Below, one piece after another: positions 1 to 13,000 of a DNA stretch of 64,000 bases (positions are counted from its first letter, which is position 1; the number at the start of each line of letters is the position of its first letter). The stretch spans positions 2,779,501 through 2,843,500 of the forward strand of contig NC_092563.1 in assembly GCF_037975245.1 (NCBI RefSeq), written 5' to 3'. The stretch comes from Apostichopus japonicus (lineage: Eukaryota > Echinodermata > Holothuroidea > Aspidochirotida > Stichopodidae). The notes below the pieces were generated by a model. That model had not been told where the DNA came from. It did no database searches and saw nothing but the letters and a program-made list of their open reading frames with translations. The position numbers and the translations under genes are program-made.

Positions 1-602
1 TTATTTTGAATGTTTGGCAAATCTGTAATACAACTTTTGGCAAGAGAAGGAGTGAGTGACATCACTATAGCAGCTGAGTTTTAAAAAAAATGTTGTTATA
101 ATGTGTTATTATTTATCTATGAAATGGGAATAATGCTGACAGAGAATTGATACAACTTAGACATAAGGGTATCCAAGCAAACAGAGTAATAGAATCCCAT
201 CTCAAGGATTACTAAACAACAAATGGGAAAGAAATAGGTTGCTCTTGTAGAAAAATCTGACAAAAGAGAGAATACTTTGCTCAATGATCTGTTTCCAGCA
301 GTAATGAAGCACTAACATGGCAAAACCAAATCACTTTTTAACAACCATGTTCTGGGTATCAATTTAATGTTCAGATTGTTCAGATTCTATTATAGCAGTT
401 TTGAGGCTTAGGAATGTTGTATCTCATAAAATACTGAACTTGATACGGTCCTGTGCACAAATATGATTTATGCATCTTCACATTTGTGTAGCAATATGAC
501 CATTCTGCATAGTATTTGGCTTTGCGATACTAGATAAATTACTTCCCTATGTTTAAAGTCAAATGAGGTTCAGACTGAAGAGTGGAAGAGAGTACAGTTA
601 AA
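1..602. repeat. Intron duplication, copy A of a roughly 1.33-kb tandem unit
   Basis: Bases 1-602 match 1330-1932 almost perfectly by eye; the only difference I see is one A in a poly-A run near 82. Identity stops sharply at 602/1932. The offset (1329-1330) defines a tandem unit of about 1.33 kb that contains HYR exon 848-1099. Confidence 0.9.
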
Positions 603-847
603 AAAGCACATATACTGTATACATGTACATATTCACATTCATAGATGTGTGTTTGAACGAAGTGTTCAGTACAGCTTCCTGTATGAACCAATTATAAATT
701 AGATCTGTTCTCGACATTATAATTGGGATATATTATTTCACCATCAGCATAATTCTTTTCTGCATGTATTCATAATTGATTTGGGTACTCTCCTAGTTAT
801 TGAAAGTGACAAGTATTGTTCTCATCCGTGTACACTGGGAAACTTAC

Positions 848-1099
848 TTGTGGTTACAACTACGTCAAATGTACAGAAATTCTGGTTATTCGCAGCATCG
901 GTAAAGGTATAGGTAATAGCCATTGTTCCTACAAGGAAGAATGTACCAGGGTTTTGATTGACATTTATAGTGACAGGATTTGACAAATCTGTTGCGGTTG
1001 GTGGAGTCCACGTCACAAAGGTACCAGTTATTCCCAACTCTACTTGCTCTACGACTGGTTGTACAGGACACCCCGTTATTGAAGGTGGGGTAGTATCCA
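848..1099 (-). CDS. Exon 9: HYR domain 6 (last exon inside the window)
   Basis: This exon has 252 bp, acceptor ttctag, donor GTAAGT, phase 1-1. Motifs: DTTPPSITGCPVQPV, VTWTPPTATDLSNPVTI, TMAITYTFTDAANNQNFCTF. It sits inside a sequence unit whose right end (1330-1932) recurs almost perfectly at 1-602, so a further similar HYR exon is expected just beyond the left edge. Confidence 0.88.
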
Positions 1100-4000
1100 C
1101 TAGAAAGCAAAAACAGAAGAAAAAAAAGGTAACTCAAGTTAGCTCTATTAATCCCTTTCTTAGTAAGAAACTTGGAAAATTTCAACATCTGTGAATTTAA
1201 GATACATATCTGTTGGTTAAACTTAAGCCGTCTGTGCTATTGGTATGCATTGACTAACAGGGATATTCCAGTGGTCAAAACAGTACATTCTCCATTTCTA
1301 GTAGATGGAAATCACATCCTGAATTCATGTTATTTTGAATGTTTGGCAAATCTGTAATACAACTTTTGGCAAGAGAAGGAGTGAGTGACATCACTATAGC
1401 AGCTGAGTTTTAAAAAAAAATGTTGTTATAATGTGTTATTATTTATCTATGAAATGGGAATAATGCTGACAGAGAATTGATACAACTTAGACATAAGGGT
1501 ATCCAAGCAAACAGAGTAATAGAATCCCATCTCAAGGATTACTAAACAACAAATGGGAAAGAAATAGGTTGCTCTTGTAGAAAAATCTGACAAAAGAGAG
1601 AATACTTTGCTCAATGATCTGTTTCCAGCAGTAATGAAGCACTAACATGGCAAAACCAAATCACTTTTTAACAACCATGTTCTGGGTATCAATTTAATGT
1701 TCAGATTGTTCAGATTCTATTATAGCAGTTTTGAGGCTTAGGAATGTTGTATCTCATAAAATACTGAACTTGATACGGTCCTGTGCACAAATATGATTTA
1801 TGCATCTTCACATTTGTGTAGCAATATGACCATTCTGCATAGTATTTGGCTTTGCGATACTAGATAAATTACTTCCCTATGTTTAAAGTCAAATGAGGTT
1901 CAGACTGAAGAGTGGAAGAGAGTACAGTTAAATCCAGAAAATATCTGTATAGAATGCAATGGTACTAAGAACTTAGCTGTCTATTTTGTTGCATAATTTT
2001 GACGTGTGTTTGACCTGCACGGCAGCTCTGCTATGTTGAATTGTGCATAACTGCATGTTTGTAGAGAATTGTGAATTTGTAGGGCATTGTGCAACAGCAA
2101 ATGTGCATAGTACAGGACTGTACACTAGCTTAAGTGTAGATGATATGCAAAGTTAGAGAGACCCAGACAAACTGGTTAAGCGGCGAGGTGCACAGATTAA
2201 CAAAAGTTATGAGGCTTGCATTCACAGGTCAATCTGAAAACATTGGTAAAGCATAGAACCAGAAGATTATAAAAAAAGGAGTCATTTCTCTGTAGTGAGA
2301 CAGAGTAGGACCAGCATGCGGGCAAAGGGAAGCTGAAGTAGTCTTTGGATCATTACCCCAATTTGTGAATACTGTTTGGCTGCTTCATTCTGTGATACTA
2401 ACTATATTCAATAGATAAACTGTAGAGTACATAGTTTTGATACAGAATTCTTCTTCCTTTGTCAGCCTTTTCAGTTGAAAAAGTTGGCGAAGAAAAACAA
2501 AATTGTTTTGAAAAACATAAACTAGAAGAATCTAAAGCATCTGATTAAATGCATACCTGTCTGAACAAGTACAATGAATTCACAGATGGCTGGATTGCTG
2601 GCTGGATCCACAAATATATACCTCACAGTTGTTGGTCCTAAACTGAAGGAATCTCCAGGACTGTGTGTCTGAGTTTGCAGAGTAGCTGTTCCTGAATTGT
2701 CAGTTGCGGAAGGTTGTAACCATACAACTTGTGCAGAAGTTATTCCCAGTTCAACTGTGATAGTCTGCTGTGATGGACAGTCTGAAATAACTGGTGGAAC
2801 ACTATCAACTGATCGGGAATGGGGGGGGGGAGAGAAAAAGAAAAAGAAAAGAAAATTTAAAATGTGAGTTTTGTAATTTTTGCAACACAAGTCTACATTG
2901 ACAAATGAGGTTATATAGATAAAGTTTTGGAAAAGTGAGACAGTCTAAACAGTCGACCACATATCAAAATGGAGTGTGCCTATGTAAATAAATCCTATAA
3001 CTAAGTAAGAGACATGCTAAATAATGTTTCACATACAAATTGTGACATAAATGTATGTAGCAAGAATTGTCAGTAAACTGACTGACAATGAAAGTAATTC
3101 AGCATTGTTGTCCGTCACAATGAAAATATCATTAAAATCTTTTGAGATGTAGATGAGCATACTTGGTAATGGCAGAAAAAATCCAAAGTCTGCCTCAATG
3201 TTTACAGATGGTACATGATAAGCTGCTGTATTATAACCTACTTTGAAGAAATGGTGTTAATTTATAGTTTTGTAACTACTTTTTTTACGTTCATCTCACT
3301 TCCTAATGGGAACTATAGTTCCCATTAGGAAATTGCACATGTGAGTGGTTAATGTTACTGACAGTGATAGTCTAATATTTAAAGTTCATGTAAAACTGAA
3401 CTCTAGTTTACCTCACTGAATTATAGTTCCCATTCGGAAATTGCACATATGAGTGGTTAATGCTAACAGTGGAACATTCTACTATTTAAACTTCATGTAA
3501 AACTGAACTCTAGTTCACCTCAGTGTCACTGAACTATACTTCCCATTAGGAAATTGCACATGTGAGTGATTAATGCTACTGACAGTGGAGCATTCTACTA
3601 TTTAAACTTCATGTAAAACTGAACTCTAGTTCACCTCACTGTCACTGAACTATAGTTCCCATTAGGAAATTGCACATGTGAGTGATTAATGCTACTGACA
3701 GTGGAACATTCTACTATTTAAACTTCATTTAAAACTGAACTCTAGTTCACCTCAGTGTCACTGAACTATACTTCCCATTAGGAAATTGCACATGTGAGTG
3801 ATTAATGCTACTGACAGTGGAACATTCTACTATTTAAACTTCATGTAAATCTGAACTCTAGTTCACGTCAGGAATGTTTCATGTCTTAGTTACTTCTGTT
3901 CTTTAACTATAGTTTATCATCACAAATTTGGTCATGCATACAGTTCACTATAATTAACATAAGAACTTTTTTTTCAGGAGTATATGGTTAATACAACTGA

Positions 4001-7000
4001 AAGTAGGACTGACAAATGGAACTGGACTTTTTGGAATTATATTTTCATGTCAGAAATTGCACATTTCCACAGTCACAATGAGTGCCATTTTAACTAACCT
4101 CTTATTACATTTACACAAAATGAGCAAAGGGCAGAGTTGCCAGTAGTATCCGTAAAAAGGTATGTGACAGTTGTCAGCCCGGATATAAAGAATTGGTTCG
4201 GATTGTGAGACGGCACAACTACAACATTATCAGAGGCATCAAAGAAAGTAGGTGGATCCCATTGTATAGTTGTCCCTGGCAAATCCACTTGAACAGAATT
4301 TGTGATAGCAGTAGGGCAGTCAATGACAGTTGGTGGAGTAGTGTCAACTAGAATGAGATATGAAAGCAACAGGACAATATTAAATGTAATTTCAGTTATT
4401 AAAGTTACCACATGTGACTAATGTCATTAGAAATGTTACCAAACTCACCCAAAAATTCACAGAAATTCTTTTGATCAAAAACAGCTAGCCCAGAGACTGT
4501 TTTACACCAATAACTTCAAATGATTGTTGACCTCTGCCATAAACAATATTAGCAACTGAGGACTTGTTAACAGACATCAACAAACCAGGTGTGACTGTCG
4601 CCAAGGCTGAAATTATTGAGTATTCCTATTCAACAGACTCAAATTTTTTCAACTGCTGACCTCAAAAGACTTTTGACCTACACCAAAAATTGATATCCAA
4701 CGTTTACTATTGGATATTGCTCTTATGAGTTTTACAGTATTTGAAATCTGGTGACCCAAGATGATTTATGGCTGCTACAAAAAACACAAGCAGCAACGCT
4801 GCAGAAGCTGAACTATGCTTCTATTTGAGAAAATGTTTTGATTGGCAATACTTCTGAACAGATTATCCATTTGTTTGTACAAAAAATGTAAGACATAGGT
4901 GGGATAACAATATCATGTCCTTTCCTCCCATCCCCTTTTCCTTGCCTTATGCACCTTCCTAGCAGACATGGTTTGTTACAATGTCAGAAATTTATATTCC
5001 TTCAAAGTGGAAACACTGTCACAAACTTATTTTATGCAATAGATCATTGTACTTATTACTAGGGATAAACTCTGCCCATTCTAAAAGCTAAGAACTAACA
5101 GTATAGGCACTTTGTAGTTTTCATTCAGGCAATAATAGAGCAAAAATGTTAAAAAGGTATTCCTCTACGAAATCTGCAATTTTTTTTATGAATATCACAT
5201 TTGAATGTGTTGAACTGCAACTTGTTTACAATCGATGTACCGCAGACAAACGTAAAAGAGTAGAAATCGGAACCAGCTCCAACGATCTACCGTAGGTCAT
5301 TCTCACATGTGGTATTCCACACATAAACTGTGGAAAAGTTCAATTTGCAAATCTGTCAAGTAGTCCTTTTACAAACACAAAACCTGAATAACAATTAAAT
5401 GTTTGACTTGATCAAGTCTCCCACAGGTGGAATTATTTCCCAAAATGACAAGAAAATTCATATGGAAGACATTTTGCTACTCACATCAAAATCTATACAT
5501 GCAATTAAAAAACAAATTTCATGATCATTGCATATGGTCTGTGGCCTACATTTCATCATACCTGACAACTTTACAGAAGGCCCTTTTTTGGGGGGGACCT
5601 CACATGACCACAAAAATATTTTTCATGAACAACTTTGGTTCACCATACAGTACCAACTATGGAATTTGTCTTAACCATTCAGATAAAGTAATTCTTCTCT
5701 ACAAAAAAGTGCATTGTGTAGCTGAGATTAAACTTTCCCAGTGCAAAAAAAATATCCTGAAAGCTTCTCCATGCGGTGTTCCTTTGGAGGAAAGCATCAA
5801 TGTTTGTCAGTGCATGCTACAATTTTGATCATACAAGAAACTTTGGATAAATGCCTATCTAATAATACCCAATATTATAAAATACTACTATTCTATTCCA
5901 AAAAAGTTGCAGAGAAGTCAAATTGGAAACATCCAAGGATAAAACAAGCAATACTTTCGAATTAACAATCACCAATCCAGCAGAAACATTTGCAGTCTGT
6001 AAGCATACCAGTTCATATATTTCAGTGTTTGTAATCTTGAGCTAGTAGTCTTTGGATTGTACTGTAATATCATTAAATTAGAAGATATATTAGTTATAAT
6101 ATGATTAAAGATCTTACCAATTATAAACCATATCATGAATTCACAGATAGCAGTATTCCCAGAAGCATCAACAAAAATATACGTGATTGTTCTATGCAGA
6201 ACGTCAACTGAAAAAAATGTTCCTGGAGCATCAGACCGAGAGGAGAGCATTTCTGTACCAGAAATATCTGAAGCAGTTGGTTCTGTCCATGATATTACTC
6301 TCCCTGGCAGTCCCAATTCAATGGTTTCTGAGATGTCTGCTGGGCATCCACTTATGGTGGGAGGTATTGTGTCCTCTGTAACAAAACAGCATATTGAGAG
6401 TGTGAAGGAAGTAATGGATATAGATTAGAAGTAAACAAATCCATCTTGAATCGAATTTATTTGCAATAGACTCAACTCTCACAGTGCTTTTTCCCAATAT
6501 ATATATTGTATGTATTTTAGATCCTGCTGCAAGCAGGAACTCGCGAAGAAGCCTCATTGGCTTATCAAAGCCGCAAGCTAACCGAAGTCAGTCTCTTAGA
6601 TTCATATTTAACGTCCATGATTATGAATTGTCAATAACTCTGTAACTGGATGATATACATTAATCTTGTAGTGACTCGAACTGCAAGATAAACTTGCATG
6701 ATAAACATCATAAAAACAAAAACAAAAATTATGCAACAAACCACCAAGACAAAAATGGCTATCAAAGATAAGTCTGACTCTGAATGATGGCAGAGGAGAG
6801 ACATTGCAAAGATGGACAGAGCATTTCAAAGAAGTTACAACCAGGGTAGAACAAAGCCAAGCAGCCTCAGATGAAGATAGATACAAAGTGCCATGCAATA
6901 GCAAAAACTGGAATTGAGGAACAAACCAGAACTGATAGAAGCAGCCAAACATCTATAAGAGAATGTCTTGAGAGAACAGGAAATACTGACAAACTGGAAG

Positions 7001-10000
7001 GCAAGATAAAGGAACCTAAACCAGTTCAGAAATTTCAAAGCCAAAACTGTGTTGTTGATTGAAGACAAAGCACTGAGTCATGGGATCACTGATTAAATCA
7101 CAGATTGAATGGACAAAGGCTTAGAAAAAAAAAACATGTTGGAGTTGAAAAGGAACTCGTACATACAAGATGAACAATGAATAAAACTTACCCTGTTTTA
7201 TTAGAAACTTATACTGATGAGGAAGGTACATATGGAAAATTAGGAATAAATTCAAATGGGGAAACAACCTTACAAATATGAATTTCAAAAGGTTCCAATG
7301 CAACATACAGCTGAATAGAAGTTCTAAGAATGAAACTAGAGCAGTCATGCTGCAGAATCTCAATACTTGTTGCTATGCTTGTAATATTGCAAAGAAGGTT
7401 GAAATTATTATGAAAGGCATTTAATTTACAGACAGTTCCACAGAAAGAGCTTAAAGTGGCCATGACACGAAAATTTCAACGTCCAATCTTTTGGGGGATC
7501 CATCTAAGCAAGTTCTCTAGAACATATATGAACCATTCTGCCAGTTAAAAACTTTACAGTCAAAAATTGAGAATTAATTTACCCTCTTCTCTCGCTGTTT
7601 CCTCCGAACATATATACACGTACTTTCACTACGACAAGTGTACATACTACCAAAAAAATCGGTAACAAGTCAGTGCGAAATTATATCAAAACTTCCTGTG
7701 GAAATGGCAGATTCAGAACCAAATGCGGCAACCGAAGTTTAAAGGGATAGTGGTTATTCACCAGGCAGTGAAATTGGGCTAGAATTAGACTGCGCTTTCT
7801 CATATTCGAAGCAGAGAGTGAAGGCGATGATCATGCCCATATTGAACCGAACATTGCATTGAGGGTGGACCTGAGATGTTATTGTTAGGCATAGAACTGT
7901 ATCAGTTCGAGCCTGTTAAACGAACTGCAATTGAAGCTCCACAACATATCGAAGAAGAAAACCTCCAAATACATACGACGTGGTAAGAATTATGTAAGGA
8001 AGAAAAATATTTTAAAAAGCCAGTCCATTCTTAGATGTGTCGTTGGAATTCGCGGAACTGCCTTAACCGTATTGTGCGTTGTGTTAAGGTGACTTACAAC
8101 CATAGAATCCTTACAACCCATATGTAGAGTGTGTTGGCTATGTATTGTACTACCCGGTGCTGCTAATTAGAGTAAATCATACATGTATAGTATGCTGCGT
8201 AGTACTACTAGCAGGGTTGGTTGAATACTGAAAGTTTGGCTCGAGGATGTAAACTGCATTATGCAGCCATGTTAGGTAGGCATATTTGTCTTTTTGTACT
8301 CTTTATTAGGCTAGTACTTAGGCCTGGAGTTTAACAAATAAATTGTCTGAAACTAAAGAATGTTTCATGAAACATGGAAGGTGTAAATTCACAACAAAAG
8401 TAACCATAACTGTACAATGTATCACTGCTTGTTATTGTAGACATCTTGGGCCCACATTTATTTGCATTTGAACTTTCTTAAGTTTGTTTTCAGGGAGTGC
8501 AGATACATAGCCTACCCTCAACAGGTTCAATGGTACTGGGGGTTCCTAGTAAGACACATAAGGGTTGTGCTACCATCATGTACAGTCCAAAGGATCAGAA
8601 GTGAGTTTCCAGCCAATCGATGAAGGCTAATTACGTGGGTTATGGCATTACTGCAGCCCCCAACAACACAACAACTGATATTTTACAACATCTTGTAGAA
8701 ACAACTTGAAATTTCTAACGATGTAGCGTAATACAGTGGTTATTCTCTCAGTGTATATGTGCATGTATGTGGGACGGTATGATCGTCGCACATCCCATTA
8801 CTAATATAACATCATTGTTGTCTTGTTTTGAAATCAAATTTTTCAGTTGTTTTCGGATGCGAATATTAAAACGTTAATTTCTAATTAGTCCTTGAAGTTT
8901 TGAAGGTGAAGAGAATAGTTTTGAACATAGATTTTCTCATAGATTCAGAGGAAGTTACTCTGGATTAGTTGGATTTTTCATGTCATGGCCTCTTTAAGTG
9001 ACAAAGACACAATACTAAACAAAACTATATAGTGTAAATTTGGCATCATAAAACCTTACAAAAATGTTCTTTTCAAGAGTAGCTTACATGCAATAGATGT
9101 TTGGACACATATTTAATTTAATTTAAACTTTCTAAACCTGGTTGAATGAAGGCTAGAGGTATCACTGTCACATTAACAAAGTCTGTTACATACTGGTTAA
9201 GTCAATTGTGTCCGTAGCTCCTGTTCAGTGCTGAATACTTGTTCACCTCCCTCAATAGCTATGCTTGAGAGCATTTTAGATGTTCATCAGCCATTTACAT
9301 CAAAGGTGGGTACTGCAAGTCATAATCCTTTGTGATTGACAATTAGACACACAATTTGAACTATAATAAGGCAAAACTAACACTGATTTGAAGTCTCCTA
9401 TATAAGTTTACACTGAAAAGAGTTCAGTTATTCTTTTAATCAATTTTTCCACTATAGTAACTAGTGACAGAATTACCTCAGAAGCCTAACAGCAGGAATG
9501 ACAAAAACATGTTGGTGTAAAAGCATTACAATATCTTGATATCTTACCTGTTATTATTTCAATATTGAAACTACATGTTCCCCTGTTATCTGTAAGATCA
9601 CTAAATATGTATGTGACCGGAGTAACTCCAGGAGCAAAGGTACTTCCCGGACCTAGACTTCGAAATAACAATTCAACTGTTCCACTAGCATCTGTGGCAA
9701 AAGGCTCCACCCATGCAACTTGTGGATCTGGAGACCCTAGCTCAATAGTCCTGGAAATATCATCTGGACATCCAAACACCATAGGAGCCATTGTATCAAC
9801 TGAAATGGTTAAGATATACACATAAAAATGAACTAAATGACTATTAAAGAAAAAGATACCATTGGGCACTATGGTTCCTCGCGTATTCGAAATTTTAAAG
9901 TGTTGAATGTCATCACTCAATATCATAGTTGATAATATGAATGCATATAGTACTACTTCACACAAATGGGCAGGTTGAAAAGCTGTCACTCAATAGTTAA

Positions 10001-13000
10001 GTTATTGTCCAACTTGAAAATGCATTCATGGAAATAAATTGGTGGGCTACTTGTCCCCAAATATGGGCCCAACAAATTTTGGGCCAAATGGGCCTAACAT
10101 ATTTAAGCCCACATGTACCAGCTATTAATAACAACTGTATGCCAAGTATGGATACAATCCAAATATAGGTTGTGGAAATATTGCAAGTTTAAAATGTTGT
10201 CCCCTCCCAAAAAAATTGGGTCTGATAGAATTTTGTGCCTAAAAAATATTTGGCCCAAACAAACTGACTCAAATGTATACTTTCCCCTCAAAAATTGAAC
10301 CCCAAAACCTGTGGACCCAAATGGTCCCAAAAACATTGGGACTCACAAATTAAGGCCCAAAAAAATTAGACCCACATGTACCAACCATTAACCAACAACT
10401 GTAAACCAAGTTTGGCTTCCATCCAAATTAGGGTTGCAAAGTTATTTGCAATGTAGAGTTTTTCATGTTTGACCCCTTAACCTCATTAACAACAGGGCGC
10501 ACATTCTCAAATATAATACATATACACAGCAAGTATGACAACTATATTCATCACTAAGTTGTTGAGTTATCCCAGACCCAAGCAAGTACCACATATGCAC
10601 ACACACTCCTTTCTCATGATATCATAGGAATCATAACTGTTTGATAAACTTTTTACATGATGATAGGAACATATATAACAGAAGGCTGCTATAAAACTTA
10701 CAGGAATGACTGTAATACTTACTTCCAGTTACAGAGACAACAAAGCTGCAAATAGCTTCATTGCCAAATCGATCAGAGAACCGATAGATAACATTTGTAT
10801 CTCCAATTGGGAAAAGTTGTCCTGGAAAATGAGTCTGTGTGAAAGTCACAGGTGGGCTCATAATATCATTTGCAAATGGTTCCGACCAAGTTATTTCAAT
10901 TTCATCTGGCTCTCCACTTTCAATCATCGCTGGTATATCCATTGGACATGATATAATAAATGGAGGGGTGGTATCAACTGTGAATGAAAGGTGTAACTTG
11001 AAATAGTTAGTTATTTCAACTGTACATTCAAGTGATTAAACAAACAGACTGCAAATGAAGCAGTAAACAAATACTACAATGTGACAAATTCAAAGAATTA
11101 ATTCTTCTTTGAGAGAATGAAACAGAAAATGAATAAAACTACAAATGGAATCAAACTTACAAGGAGGTACAGGTTTCCAAATTAAACTGCTGTACAGTGT
11201 GAGAAGAGATGCAACCAAAAGCAAAAGGAGAGGTGGGGGGTGCCCTTCAATTGGGCATAATACCTTTTACATGATAGAAACATATATTACATTGTCAATG
11301 TGCAACATGGTCTCATTGAAGAAAATTTCAAACTCCCGAAAAGATCCTTTCAACGACCCCTAACATAAGCTTCTGCAAGCATTTGAATATCTAGTACTTA
11401 CGATCAGTTGAAACAAGAAAGATCTAAACATTGTTGAAAGTCCTGAAGAGATGTTTTCTGACCCAAACTCATTCATGAAACAAACAAGGATGAAATTGTA
11501 CACATTATGATCACGCAGTGGTTTAATGAAAAGAAAAAAGGATGTTGCTTGTCAATGTAGTGGTTAGTTTCAATTTTTTTTTTCTAGAGAAAACGAGAGA
11601 GAAGAATGGTTAAAGAAACATGTTTATACACACCTATAGCATTCCATTGTAGCCTCCAACCGTTAAAACGGAGATTCTTGTCCGTACGAAAATAAAGCCA
11701 TGCCGTGTCTGTTTCCAAGCTAAATGGGCTTGGAAAGGTCCGTCCCGGTTCTAATGATGTCACGTTATCAAAGAAGCGAACGTCAATTCCATCCACAACA
11801 GCCATGGAGACATTTACTGTTCGAATAAGATCATCACTGAACAGTAGACCTGTTCCAACGTATAATTCATCTTTGAAACCTTCAATTCCAAATCCGCCTT
11901 CACCCACAAATTCAAAGTCAATTCTGGATGCTCCTGGAACATACAACAGATAAGTTGCCTCCCATTGATTTGGATACAGGTTGGGGTATCCCTGAGATTC
12001 AAAAGTGCCACTTCTACACAAATCGCCATAGCAGGTTATAAAGCCACCTGCTCTGTGTCCTGTTAATCAAAGTGAACATGGAAATGAAATTGACAGTCAA
12101 GTAGTTTCCACATAGTGACTAGACATTGAGCCTGAATTGGCAAGGCCCATCAGTGGCAAAAGGGTTACAAATATTTCATGAAAAACTTGCCTACAAATGC
12201 CTAATACTTAATAGGAATACCTATTGGGCAGTTAAAAGTTTTAACAAACAGAATATAGATGCTTTAAACAATATTGTGGCAACTTTTCTCCTGTGCCTGA
12301 ACTGTAAAAAACAACTCAATGAGATTCTAAAATGTACTTTTGCACAAGTGTTAAGAAATTTGTAGTAACAAAATATAGTGGTATAGTTGCAATGTTACAA
12401 CGGGACAGACCCTCAGAGGGCTTGCAAGTCAAACGTTTGACGTATGGCCAACATGGCGAATAACAAAATATTACTTGACCAATGCACAATGTTACTGTGC
12501 CACTCCATTTTAGGTGCTGTTAACATTCATCAATATATCACAGCTAATGAAAAGAAAGCATGTGCTACCTGCACAATCTGTGAACCCATCACCCCAGCAT
12601 TCCTTTCAGCAATGCATCTTTAAAAATGCTCCACATGCATGATTCATGAAGCATTTGACAACCTACAATGACTTGTACATTTGACACGACGTTCATAAGC
12701 TTTTCTGTGTTTGGATACAAAGACTATGCTACGGTTGTTAGTATGAAAATAGCCTAACGAACTTGGTAGGAGTGACACACATGGTAAACAATTGTGAAAT
12801 ATATATACACAGTACTGTTTTTGTATAACACTCATAGAAAATAGTTGAAGGAAAAGTCAATGATTTTATACCTTTTCCTCCATTTTTTTGTTTCAGTTTT
12901 CATGATGAGATAATTTGATTGGTTGCGTACAGAATCATAGACTACGTGGCAATTTCATAGAAAATGCAGTGTATGATGTTCAATGACTCATTGAACTGTG

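Larger units (their letters stand above)
7451..8997 (+). mobile_element. TTAA-flanked inverted-repeat DNA element carrying a decayed P2X7-like gene
   Basis: TTAA at 7451-7454 and at 8994-8997 bracket 1,539 bp. The 26-bp ends (AGTGGCCATGACACG... on the left, AGAGGCCATGACATG... as reverse complement of the right end) match at 22 of 26 positions, so these are terminal inverted repeats with a TTAA target. The interior holds two coding remnants on plus (7704-7985 and 8494-8623). No transposase is visible, so it is non-autonomous or internally deleted. A TTAA target is known for piggyBac-like elements, but the ends do not look like a classical piggyBac end, so the superfamily stays open. Confidence 0.7.

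Noticed and set aside
5427-5828. 133-codon plus-strand open frame in a HYR intron
   Set aside because: No recognisable motif, and it would be antisense inside a spliced gene.
7451-8997. A genuine P2X7 receptor gene
   Set aside because: Only the C-terminal cytosolic domain-like part is present, with no channel exons, an internal stop and frameshifts, all inside inverted repeats.
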